Origin: Gemmatimonadota bacterium
GTDB lineage: Bacteria; Latescibacterota; UBA2968; UBA8231
Reading direction: 5' to 3'
Assembly: GCA_009840005.1 (NCBI GenBank)
Contig: VXOR01000106.1
Coordinates: 1 to 64,000 of the forward strand
DNA: 64,000 nt
How positions within the stretch are numbered: position 1 is the stretch's first letter; each line of letters starts with the position of its first letter. The position numbers and the translations under genes were made by a program. Shown here piece by piece: positions 33,733 through 42,418 of this stretch. The notes under the pieces were generated by a model, which saw nothing but the letters and a program-made list of their open reading frames with translations, was not told where the DNA came from and did no database searches.

Positions 33733-35931
33733 GTGTTGTATCCGCGCGCGAAGGCGCTGGTGCTGGTATTGTTGGCGGTTCAAAATCTAGGGGCGGAGCG
33801 CCGCACTATTGTCATGGGTGGCGAGGATGGGTTGGAGTGGGCGAGCGGCGGTGGGACTATCGCGGCCTTAATACAGACCGGTCTGACCGAGGTCGAGGTT
33901 AGCAATACCCCGGGCAATGTGCTCGAGTTTGACGCCGACGGCCGGGTGGGCTGGTTGTCGCCGCAACAGGCGGATGAGACCGTAAATATCGCCTTGGGCC
34001 TCCTCGACCGCGGCGGTCGTCTCGGCGCGCCGACTATATTGTCGCAGGTCATAAAAGACCAGCTAATTTTTATGATCGACGACGATCCCACGACCGCCTT
34101 TGAGCGCAAGACAGCCCGTGGGGCGAGCCAAGTCAACTCACTTGGGGTAATCATGGACTTCGATCTCGGCGCACGGTTCGGCGTCGAGCGAATCCAGTTT
34201 TTCCCCCGCAACGCGCACCCCGATTTTCCCGCCCCGGATTTCCCATTCCATAACGATTTCCTGCGCGGTTTTGAACTGCTGCTCAACGACGGCAGCGAAG
34301 AAACGCAGGTGGCCAATCAGCCGGTGCTGACCACCGTCAAACTGGAGACGGAAAACGAAAAGCCGATCGTCGAACTGACCATTCCGCCGCAATACGTCCG
34401 CTATATCCGCCTGAAATCGCAGACCACCGTGGGGTTTGAGGTTGCGGAATTCCGCGTGTTTGGCTCCGGCTTTGTGCCCCGCGCCGACTACCTTTCCAAC
34501 ATTTTCGATTTTGGTGAGGAATTGGCGCTGTGGGGCCGCATCCGCTGGGAGGAGGAGCACTTTGGTACAGAGCGCCTGTCGCGCTTGCTGATCAGTTCGC
34601 GCGGCGGCTGGGACGACACGCCGTTGGAGTTCACCCGCCTGCATCCAAGCAGCGGTGCAGAGGTGCCGTGGCGGGAAGGAGCGGTTGCGAATACGGCGAC
34701 AGGCGATGCGGTTGACTTGGACGCGGTTGACGATGTTGAAGAAGCCCTCGACCTCTTCAACGCCCTGCCCATTGACGAGCGCAGCCGGGTGGCGTTGACG
34801 CAGGACGAGTACGACGATTTGAAAAAGGCGGATAAGGGCGACGTGCGCGACGACTTAGTCGCTTGGAGCCGCTGGTCGCCGCCCTATAAGCTAACTGCGG
34901 GTACTGTAAACGCTGAAAACATCGGCGACGATCAGTTGGGCGTACCCATCCTCTCGCCCGGCCCGCGTCGTTATTTCCAGTTGAAGGCCGAATTCGACAG
35001 CCAAAACTTGGAATCCGCCCGTGCGTTGGGTGCCCTCGCCTTTACGGTATCCAATCCGCCGCTGACGGAGCGGATCATCAGCGAGGTCGTCCCGCGCCAA
35101 GTTGAACTGGGCGTGCCGGTGTCGTTTACGTATGCCGTTCTGCCGACCAAGATGCGCCAGGGCGTCGATATAGGTTTCGATGTTTTTGAGATCGCCACGC
35201 CCGTGCGCTCTGAAGAGGTCGAGACCATTGAGGTGGTGCACGCCGACGGCCAAGTGCAGACGGCGGATTTCACCGGCGTTGACTTGACCAATCTGCCGGT
35301 TCAGGATGACAGCGGCCTCTTTGCCGTGGAATCGGTGACTGAGCGGCACCTGCGGGTGCGCTTTCCCGCAATCACGGAAAGCGATTTGGCCGCGGGCCGG
35401 GCGGCGCTGGTTAAAATCCGCTTCAAGTGCCGCGTGTTGAGGTTTGGCACGACCTTTACCGGCACGGCTTGGAACAGCACTACCGACGACCTTGGCCAGC
35501 GGGTCATCGGCGGCAATGCGGCCGATCTGGGGGAGGCGGACGACGATCTAATACCTATAGGGGCCGCCGACCCAAACGACTTAGCGGTAAGAGTGCCGTT
35601 GGCGGGTGGCCGCCTGATGATTAACGTCGCGGCCCAACCGCGCGTCTTCAGTCCCAACGGAGATGGGATCAATGACGAGACGCGGATACACTGCGATTTG
35701 GTGCGGTTGGTCGATGCCGCGCCGCTTACGGTGCGCGTGTTCGATCTAGCCGGACACCGCGTTCGCACGCTCTTCGCGGGCGAGCAAGGCGGCGGGAGTT
35801 TTTCGGTGGAGTGGGACGGCGCGAATGCTGCCGGACAACAGATGCCTCCGGGTATCTACCTCTTCCGCGTCGATTTGGCTACTGATGCTAAACAGGAAGC
35901 GGTCGTGGGTATCGTCGAGATGGTTTATTAG
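33733..35931 (+). CDS. secreted discoidin-like protein with PNGDG/FlgD-Ig C-terminal domain, paralogue 3
   Basis: 732 residues; GTG start with AGGAGAT about 8 nt upstream. A short hydrophobic N-terminus (LVLVLLAVQNLGA) is the likely export signal. A discoidin-like region (MIDDDPTTAFERKT, VIMDFDLGARFGVERIQFFPRN, IPPQYVRYIRLKSQ...FEVAEFRVFGSGF) occupies about residues 110-255. The tail FSPNGDGINDETRIHCDL, VRVFDLAGHRVRTLF and MPPGIYLFRVD fills the last ~100 residues. It shares the YLSNIFD...RIRW segment with paralogue 1, supporting duplication. 18 bp separate it from the PIN gene. Confidence 0.67.
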   Translation: MLYPRAKALVLVLLAVQNLGAERRTIVMGGEDGLEWASGGGTIAALIQTGLTEVEVSNTPGNVLEFDADGRVGWLSPQQADETVNIALGLLDRGGRLGAPTILSQVIKDQLIFMIDDDPTTAFERKTARGASQVNSLGVIMDFDLGARFGVERIQFFPRNAHPDFPAPDFPFHNDFLRGFELLLNDGSEETQVANQPVLTTVKLETENEKPIVELTIPPQYVRYIRLKSQTTVGFEVAEFRVFGSGFVPRADYLSNIFDFGEELALWGRIRWEEEHFGTERLSRLLISSRGGWDDTPLEFTRLHPSSGAEVPWREGAVANTATGDAVDLDAVDDVEEALDLFNALPIDERSRVALTQDEYDDLKKADKGDVRDDLVAWSRWSPPYKLTAGTVNAENIGDDQLGVPILSPGPRRYFQLKAEFDSQNLESARALGALAFTVSNPPLTERIISEVVPRQVELGVPVSFTYAVLPTKMRQGVDIGFDVFEIATPVRSEEVETIEVVHADGQVQTADFTGVDLTNLPVQDDSGLFAVESVTERHLRVRFPAITESDLAAGRAALVKIRFKCRVLRFGTTFTGTAWNSTTDDLGQRVIGGNAADLGEADDDLIPIGAADPNDLAVRVPLAGGRLMINVAAQPRVFSPNGDGINDETRIHCDLVRLVDAAPLTVRVFDLAGHRVRTLFAGEQGGGSFSVEWDGANAAGQQMPPGIYLFRVDLATDAKQEAVVGIVEMVY

Positions 35932-35948
35932 GCTAGACTAAAAAGGAT

Positions 35949-36431
35949 ATGGCACAGGTATATATCGAAACTAGCTTCATCAGTGCGTGTGTGACAAACA
36001 GGACCGATCCCGCAAGTACCTACCGCCGCCAGGTCAGTCGTGAATGGTGGGAGATGCAGGCAGGGTCATACACACTTTTTACATCCGCTGAGGTCTTGGC
36101 AGAACTGTCACACGCACAGTATCCTCTAAGCCAACAAGCACTTGCATGGACGCACAATATCCCACTCCTACCGATTACCGACGAAGTGCGCGGATTGGCA
36201 CACATTTTTGTACGTGAAAAGGTTATACCAGGACCTGTTGCTGGTGATGCTATTCATTTAGCAGTAGCTTCAGTTCACTCCATGAACTATCTGCTCACTT
36301 GGAATGTTCGACATCTCGCGAACCCGAATAAGTTGGAACACCTCCAAGTCGTATGCCGCCGCGTGGGCCTTATACCTCCCCAGATCGTAACCCCTGATTT
36401 CCTTTGGGAGCTGGATGATGAACCATACTAA
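35949..36431 (+). CDS. PIN-domain protein (putative toxin)
   Basis: A 160-residue PIN-fold protein of the YIETS-type subfamily: QVYIETSFISACV with Glu7 in the first acidic position, SAEVLAEL, VAGDAIHLAVASVHSMNYLLTWNVRHLANP with the downstream Asp and the TWN motif. These are normally antitoxin-paired ribonucleases. AT-richer than its neighbours. It starts 18 bp after the third surface gene and overlaps the next small gene by 17 bp, so a toxin-type pair sits inside the surface operon. Confidence 0.82.
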   Translation: MAQVYIETSFISACVTNRTDPASTYRRQVSREWWEMQAGSYTLFTSAEVLAELSHAQYPLSQQALAWTHNIPLLPITDEVRGLAHIFVREKVIPGPVAGDAIHLAVASVHSMNYLLTWNVRHLANPNKLEHLQVVCRRVGLIPPQIVTPDFLWELDDEPY

Positions 36432-36624
36432 AGAACACTCGTTGTACGTCGACCCCTTGGTTGACGAAGTGCGTAATGTGCGCAAGGCGATTTCTGAGAC
36501 GTTTGACCACGATGTTGATAAGTTGTGTGATTACTTGCAGCACATTGAGCAACAGCATCAAGAGCGGGTCGTTATGGAGCAGATGGAAGGCGACCGGCAG
36601 GGAAGAAGTGAGGGAGGAATTTGA
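36415..36624 (+). CDS. small PIN-associated protein, probable antitoxin
   Basis: A 69-residue acidic, helical protein (DPLVDEVRNVRKAISETFDHDVDKLCDYLQHIEQQHQ). Short helical proteins with a DEVR-x-R...F-x-D-x-D...L layout commonly accompany YIETS-type PIN proteins, so it is likely the antitoxin. Either ATG 36415 or 36418 may start it; GGGAG upstream fits the second better. Its stop overlaps the ATG of the following 930-residue gene (TGATG). Confidence 0.6.
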   Translation: MMNHTKEHSLYVDPLVDEVRNVRKAISETFDHDVDKLCDYLQHIEQQHQERVVMEQMEGDRQGRSEGGI

Positions 36625-39416
36625 TGGGCAGAACTAAGAGGATACCCGAGTGGCTGGTCCTCTTGGCACTGGTATTGCCGGCGACCGAGGCGACCGGCCA
36701 GTCGTTGGACCGTCGTTTCGGGACCCAGCGCGGTGTCCAACTCACCTTTGAGCCGCGCGGTCCGGGCGTCCTCTTCGATGCGCTCGACCCGGCGCTCAAG
36801 AAATGGTACGTGCCGCAAGAGCTATACGTCGATTACGGCTTTCGCCAGTGGGAGTACTCGAACTACGCCAGGGACTTATACCAACGCTACGTCAACACCA
36901 ACCGTCAGGGCGGGCCGTTTTACGACCTGTATGGGAATTATCAGACTTGGGGCTGGCTGATTTTCGACTGGAACCAGACGCAGCCGGGTCAATTCGGTTC
37001 GTCGATCTACAAAGACCCTAGGTTCAATGCGTGGTTTAATGCCGTCACGGTCTCTGCCGATTCGCGCGATCAGTATTACTTGGCGATCACCATCGGCGAG
37101 CGCATCCGCACCGCCCTGACCCCGCTGACCTTTTCAAAGCCGCGTTTCAACGGCATCCAGATGGACTTTGCCGCGGACAAATACGAGGCGACGCTGTTGT
37201 TTTCCCGCGCCAGCGAGGCGATCCTCGGCACTACCCCCGCACTCCAGCCCAACATCTCGACCAACGCGACTAATATGATGGGTGGGCGGGCGACGGTGCA
37301 GGTGGGGGATTTTGTCAAGGTTGGCGCGACTATGGTCAATGCCCACCACTCGCAGACGCTGGCCGAGGCGTTTGAACGCAACCCGTTCATCGGCACCTTG
37401 GGGGCCGGGCAAGGCAGCGACCCGATTCGGGTCCTCGCTGTGGTGCTGAGCGACGATTCTCCAGAAGATGGCCAAGGCGGTGCCGCGTTGTTTGCCCACG
37501 ACATCATCATTACCGCCGAGGATTTTGACACCAAGAAGCGCACGAAATTCCGCTTGCGGGAGGTGGTAGCCGATCCGACCAAATGGCCGGTGATTACCGG
37601 CGGCTTTCCCCGGGAGGGTTTTTTAGCTGCCGACGGCGAGGAACAAATCGTCATCAACTACGACTTCACCGACTTGGCGTATATTGGCCCGCGGCCGACG
37701 GAGATCGTCGATATCCAGTTCGACTTAGTGGTGGCCAACGACTACAAGATCCAGGTGTGGTCGGATCGCCAGATCGGACGCGGCAGCTTGCCCAGCCCAC
37801 CGCTTACGGGTTTGGACTTGGCGCAAGCGGGTGCCGTGCTGTTCGATGTCCGCAGTGCCGCAGGCAATGTGACAGACAATTCAAACCAGCAGCGCGTCGT
37901 CTTTGACTACGGCCTGCCATCGGCCAACATGGTGTTCGGATTTACGATGGAAGTGCTGCAGTTGATGGGCTTTGACGCCTATGCCGAGTACGACATTAAT
38001 CGCGACTACACCCAGTACCCCAACCTCACGCTCGCCAACGCGGACCGCAACCTGCGCACCCACACCCGCGACGCTGCGGCTTGGATGATCAACGTTTCCA
38101 AGCAGGCGTATCCGTTCTTCTTGTTCGGCGAAGCCTTCAGCATGGATCCCGATTACTCGACGACGGCGTTTATCGTCGATTCGGGCGGCAACATCTACTA
38201 CGACGACGAACGCACCTCAATGTATGAGTTTGTCGATGACAACGACGATCAAGACCGCACGCCCGATTGGAGCCGCTGGGGTCAGGGTGGCCCCGACCCG
38301 ATCGTCTTTCCCGGTTGGGACGAAAACAACGACTTCGTCTCGGACTTCAACCAAAACGACAATATCTCGCTGAGCAATCGCATCCCGGATTACGAGGAGC
38401 CGTTTTTCCGCTACAACGTCGATCGGCCAGAATTCCTCTTTGGCATTGACCTCAACAACAACAACTGGATCGATCGGTTTGAAAACGACGACTTGCCCGA
38501 CTACCCCTACCGCAGGAATCACCGGGGCTACAATATCTACGTTGGCCAACACCTGACGCCGGAGGCGCGATTGACAGTGGGGCGACTGCGCGAGGACGAG
38601 ATATCCTCCAACCGCCGCAGCCACGCGACCTACGGCGTTTTCGCGTACGACCGCGACCACCCGCAATGGGGCCGCTTGCGGTTTTTCAATTCGCTGAAAA
38701 AGGTCGCCGACAATATCCCCGACGTGCGCCGCGAGCCGACGCTATACCTGCAAACGATCTCGCTGGCCCTTGTCGAGGACATCCTGCCGGCCAGAGACAC
38801 TTGGGTCAATGACAGCTACGTGCAGTTCGATTACGAACCGCTCAAAAAGCTGAACATGATCAACAAATTCAAATACAGCCTATTCAGCCAGCGCGGTCAG
38901 GCGTTCAAAAGCGGCGATGCGCCGATCCTCAATGAAAGCACGCAGTTTGTGGGGTTGATCAATAAGGCGGATTACACCCGCAAAATTGGCCAGTTTGTGC
39001 TGCAACCCAAGGTGAAAAGCGAATACCTCAACCAGACGGCTTTTTTGCAGGGCGATCCCGACCGCAAGGAGTGGATGGGGATCGGCATTTTGCAGGCGCG
39101 GCTGCCGGTGCTGAACAACTCCTTCCTCGAAAGCGGAGTGGAGTATTCGGTTTTCCGCGAGTTGGTCTTGGACGAAGACGCTTTGCTGGCCGACGGCCCG
39201 ACTCAAGACACGGGCGATTTCCGCAACTTGGTCTTGGCCGTGCAGTGGACGACTCTCGGACACTACCTCGGCTACAAGCTCACCACTCAGTTTGGCGTTA
39301 GCTATACCAAGCGGTGGGACGAGGCTGTGGTGTTGGGTGCCGAGGGCCTTGTGAAGCAGAGCGAGAGCCGCTCCTTTGGTACGAGCTTTATCTCGGTGTA
39401 CGCCGGTGTAGAATGA
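36624..39416 (+). CDS. large exported barrel-like protein with Asp/Asn-rich loops, paralogue 1
   Basis: 930 residues; signal peptide to about residue 25. I do not recognise the family. The N-terminal region has a repeated aromatic signature (LKKWYVPQELYVDY...QWEYSNYARDLY and FYDLYGNYQTWGWLIFDW). Long beta-rich stretches with alternating hydrophobics follow. An acidic loop holds DENNDFVSDFNQND and GIDLNNNNWIDRFENDDLPDYPY, resembling Ca-binding DxNxD loops. The C-terminus again alternates like strands of an outer-membrane barrel and ends VYAGVE. GGAGG lies 6 nt before ATG 36624. The next gene is a paralogue overlapping by ATGA. Confidence 0.6.
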   Translation: MGRTKRIPEWLVLLALVLPATEATGQSLDRRFGTQRGVQLTFEPRGPGVLFDALDPALKKWYVPQELYVDYGFRQWEYSNYARDLYQRYVNTNRQGGPFYDLYGNYQTWGWLIFDWNQTQPGQFGSSIYKDPRFNAWFNAVTVSADSRDQYYLAITIGERIRTALTPLTFSKPRFNGIQMDFAADKYEATLLFSRASEAILGTTPALQPNISTNATNMMGGRATVQVGDFVKVGATMVNAHHSQTLAEAFERNPFIGTLGAGQGSDPIRVLAVVLSDDSPEDGQGGAALFAHDIIITAEDFDTKKRTKFRLREVVADPTKWPVITGGFPREGFLAADGEEQIVINYDFTDLAYIGPRPTEIVDIQFDLVVANDYKIQVWSDRQIGRGSLPSPPLTGLDLAQAGAVLFDVRSAAGNVTDNSNQQRVVFDYGLPSANMVFGFTMEVLQLMGFDAYAEYDINRDYTQYPNLTLANADRNLRTHTRDAAAWMINVSKQAYPFFLFGEAFSMDPDYSTTAFIVDSGGNIYYDDERTSMYEFVDDNDDQDRTPDWSRWGQGGPDPIVFPGWDENNDFVSDFNQNDNISLSNRIPDYEEPFFRYNVDRPEFLFGIDLNNNNWIDRFENDDLPDYPYRRNHRGYNIYVGQHLTPEARLTVGRLREDEISSNRRSHATYGVFAYDRDHPQWGRLRFFNSLKKVADNIPDVRREPTLYLQTISLALVEDILPARDTWVNDSYVQFDYEPLKKLNMINKFKYSLFSQRGQAFKSGDAPILNESTQFVGLINKADYTRKIGQFVLQPKVKSEYLNQTAFLQGDPDRKEWMGIGILQARLPVLNNSFLESGVEYSVFRELVLDEDALLADGPTQDTGDFRNLVLAVQWTTLGHYLGYKLTTQFGVSYTKRWDEAVVLGAEGLVKQSESRSFGTSFISVYAGVE

Positions 39417-42232
39417 CGCGACGCGATCTAACAAGGTGGGCGGCGGTTTATCTGCTGGCCGGACTAGTACCAGCGGCTGCCCAGCCTGATTACGGCAACC
39501 GCTTGGGGACCAACGAGGAGGACCGGGTTTCCTATTACGCCTCTGGCCCACTCATGCAGCAGGCGGCGTTTGTTCCCGCGTTGAAGCGCTGGTACATGCC
39601 GCAGGAAATCGTCTCCGAATACCGCTGGCAGTGGGAGTACACCAATTACGCTAGGGATCCCTATCGGCGCTACTTTTCTCCCGGGCAGGAAGGCGACTAT
39701 TTCTACGACCTGTACGGGCGCTATTTGACCAAGGGTTGGCTGGTGTACGACTGGCGGCAGCGACAGCCGACCAGCTCTGGAGGTTCGGGCCTGCTCAAAC
39801 CGTCCGGGCGCTACGACTCGTGGTTCAGCAACTTGCTCATCGCCACCGATACCAAGGGCCAGCACTATTTGGGGGTAACCATCGGCGACCTGATCAACAC
39901 CACGCTAACGCCGATGACGTTCCGCAAAACGAGGTTCAACGGGGTGCAGTTCGACTATGCTGCCGACCGCTTGGCCGCTACGGTGCTGATGTCGCGGATC
40001 AGTCTGCCGGTGCATCAGATCGCCCCGGGCGTGCGCGTCCCCATCGTCACCGAGAATTTTACCAACCTGCTCGGCCTCCGGGGCGAATGGAAGGTCCTCG
40101 ACGCCGTGCGCTTGGGCGCGACCTTTGTCAACGCTCACAACGACCGATCGCAATCCGACCGCGGCGGCAATCCCTTCAAGGGCAAGCTGACCAATGGCCA
40201 ACTGGAAAATCGCATCGACTGGATCATCGTCCGCATAACGGATGACTCGCCCGAGGACGGCGTGGGCGGCCCTACGGTTTTCAACCAAGATATTGAGGTG
40301 CATACTCAGATCGGCGGTCGCGACACCGTACTGGTCGGCAGTCAGCTTGGCTTTCTGCCGCAAATAGAGGGTGGTACCACGCGCAATGGCTTTCCCGTTG
40401 CCGAAGGGGCTGGCAGCGAGGGCGAGATCACCTATCGGTACAATTTCTCTGCGGAAGACCCGGCGGTGATGGCGCTGGAAGACATCATCGACGATGCCGA
40501 TTTGGTCAACAACATCACCGCGGTGAAGTTCCGCTTCCTACTCAACAACGACTACCGGATCGATGTCACCTCGGACGTCCAGACCGACAATGAACCGTTG
40601 GGGGCTCAATCCAAGTTTTTAAACGTGGTGCGAGCGGATGGCAATGTCCAAGACAACTCCAACCAGCGGTGGGTCGTCTTCGACTACGGCCTGCCGACAG
40701 CGACCCAGGTTTTCGGTTTTAGCTTCGAGGTCAGCGATTGGGCGGGCTTTCGGATGTACGGCGAGTACAATGTCAACCACCAGTTCCGGCAGTACCCTAA
40801 TATCGCTCGGCAGACGCATCACAGCGCGTCCGGCGTGTTGGGGGATGAGTCGGCGACGGGTTGGATGGTCAACGTCGCCAGAGAATTCTACCCCTTCTTC
40901 CTGTTCGGCGAGGCGTTCAGCATGGATGCTGAGTACAACACCACGTCGTTCCTCGTCGATCAGGGCGGGCGGATCAATTACAGCGACGACGAAGAGGCGC
41001 GGTCGGAGTTTCTCTACGACTTGGTCGATGACAACGACGACAACGACATCCGCCTCGACCAGCGGCGCGACAAGGAGGGGCTGGCCGACGGAGCGGTGTT
41101 TCCCGGTCTCGACGAAAACAACGACTTCATTTCTGATTTCAATCAGAACAACACGCCAGTGCGCCCCAATTTCATGCCCGACTACGAAGAGCAGTTCCTG
41201 CGCCACTACGTCGATCGGCCGGAATTCGTCTTCGCCATTGACTTGAACAACAATGGTTGGGGCGAGCGTTTTGAAAACGACGACGAGCCGGATTATCCCT
41301 ATAAACGCGACCGGCGCGGGTACAACGCCTACTTGGGGGCGTGGCTGACGCCGGAGCTGAAGTGGATGGCGGGACAGGAGCAAGTGCAGCGCTTATCTAC
41401 TGGCGCAAAGAATCTGACCCGCTACGCCCTGCTGGCCTACGAGCGCAATTTCCCAACGGTGGGAAATGTTGCTTTTTACGACATGTTCAAGCTGGTGCAG
41501 GATGACATCGCCGACGATGTAGTCCAGTGGGTGACAGCGCGTCCTGAACTGGGCAGGCCGCTGGACTCGCCGGGGTCGATGCAGCCGGTCATGGATCCGC
41601 TGGCAATGCGGGACGCCGTCGTCAATCGGCTGTGGGCTGGTTTCACTGGCAAGAGCTACAAGGGCATCAATAGCGAGGGCAAGTTCATCCACGAATTCAT
41701 TCGGCAGCGCGACGCCGATGCCCGCGACCGCGCTGGCCGCAAGATCGCCCGCAACACGCGGCGGTTGGGGCTGATCAACCGCGTAGATTACCAGTTCTCG
41801 CTGGGCCGGCTGACGGTGCAACCGCGCTTCAAGCACGAACTCTTCATGGACGACACGCCCTACAATATCGGCCGCCTAACCAGCGCCTCGACGGCCGACC
41901 GCCAAGACTGGAGCGGGATCTCCTCGCTCTTGCTGCGGCGTTCCTTTTTGAACCACGTATCGCTGCAGTTGGGCGTCGAGCACCTGATCTTCCGCGATTT
42001 TGTCCAGGACGAGACGGCTGCCGCTGGCTTGCGCGTCGGCGATACGACCGGGGATTTCAACGAGACCTCGCTCGCCGTGCAGTTTTCCATCGACAAGCCG
42101 TATCTGGGCTATACCCTGCAAACCCTGCTGGGGATAAGGGTGAGCAGACGCTACTTGGAGCGTTTTGAACAGCCGAGCGCTCGGGAGACGGGGGCCCTCT
42201 CCTTTGTGACGGTATATGGCAGTATCCGCTAA
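39413..42232 (+). CDS. large exported barrel-like protein with Asp/Asn-rich loops, paralogue 2
   Basis: 939 residues; signal peptide ending near PAAAQP. Collinear with the preceding gene along its whole length: LKRWYMPQEIVSEYRWQWEYTNYARDPY, FYDLYGRYLTKGWLVYDW, DNSNQRWVVFDYGLPTATQVFGF, FLFGEAFSMDAEYNTTSFLVD, DENNDFISDFNQNN, and IDLNNNGWGERFENDDEPDYPY. Start ATG 39413 overlaps the upstream stop. The function is unknown; paired retention of two diverged copies suggests a heteromeric outer-membrane unit, or a duplication serving different cargo. Terminator-like repeats follow. Confidence 0.6.
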   Translation: MTRRDLTRWAAVYLLAGLVPAAAQPDYGNRLGTNEEDRVSYYASGPLMQQAAFVPALKRWYMPQEIVSEYRWQWEYTNYARDPYRRYFSPGQEGDYFYDLYGRYLTKGWLVYDWRQRQPTSSGGSGLLKPSGRYDSWFSNLLIATDTKGQHYLGVTIGDLINTTLTPMTFRKTRFNGVQFDYAADRLAATVLMSRISLPVHQIAPGVRVPIVTENFTNLLGLRGEWKVLDAVRLGATFVNAHNDRSQSDRGGNPFKGKLTNGQLENRIDWIIVRITDDSPEDGVGGPTVFNQDIEVHTQIGGRDTVLVGSQLGFLPQIEGGTTRNGFPVAEGAGSEGEITYRYNFSAEDPAVMALEDIIDDADLVNNITAVKFRFLLNNDYRIDVTSDVQTDNEPLGAQSKFLNVVRADGNVQDNSNQRWVVFDYGLPTATQVFGFSFEVSDWAGFRMYGEYNVNHQFRQYPNIARQTHHSASGVLGDESATGWMVNVAREFYPFFLFGEAFSMDAEYNTTSFLVDQGGRINYSDDEEARSEFLYDLVDDNDDNDIRLDQRRDKEGLADGAVFPGLDENNDFISDFNQNNTPVRPNFMPDYEEQFLRHYVDRPEFVFAIDLNNNGWGERFENDDEPDYPYKRDRRGYNAYLGAWLTPELKWMAGQEQVQRLSTGAKNLTRYALLAYERNFPTVGNVAFYDMFKLVQDDIADDVVQWVTARPELGRPLDSPGSMQPVMDPLAMRDAVVNRLWAGFTGKSYKGINSEGKFIHEFIRQRDADARDRAGRKIARNTRRLGLINRVDYQFSLGRLTVQPRFKHELFMDDTPYNIGRLTSASTADRQDWSGISSLLLRRSFLNHVSLQLGVEHLIFRDFVQDETAAAGLRVGDTTGDFNETSLAVQFSIDKPYLGYTLQTLLGIRVSRRYLERFEQPSARETGALSFVTVYGSIR

Positions 42233-42240
42233 GAGGCTCC

Positions 42241-42355
42241 CTTCGACAGGCTCCCTTCGACAGGCTCCCTTCGACAGGCTCCCTTCGACAGGCTCCCTTC
42301 GACAGGCTCAGGGAGCGTGTTTGGGGAATGTCGGCCCCTGAGCTTGTCGAAGGGG
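42241..42355 (+). repeat. 5 x 14-bp tandem repeat with inverted partner
   Basis: CTTCGACAGGCTCC is repeated five times head to tail (42241-42310, last copy ending in A), preceded by a partial unit. It is followed by the inverted CCCCTGAGCTTGTCGAAGGGG at 42335-42355. Each unit could pair with the single inverted partner, giving a hairpin of variable register. The same core occurs once at 8755-8812. Not CRISPR, since there are no spacers. Confidence 0.9.
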
Positions 42356-42418
42356 CATGATATGGAAGTTTTCACACTAGCCAATGAGATAACTTCTCAG
42401 GAAATAGGTTGTAATTCG

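Noticed and set aside
42241..42310. Possible CRISPR or spacer-repeat array
   Set aside because: Units are contiguous 14-mers with no spacers and no cas genes nearby.
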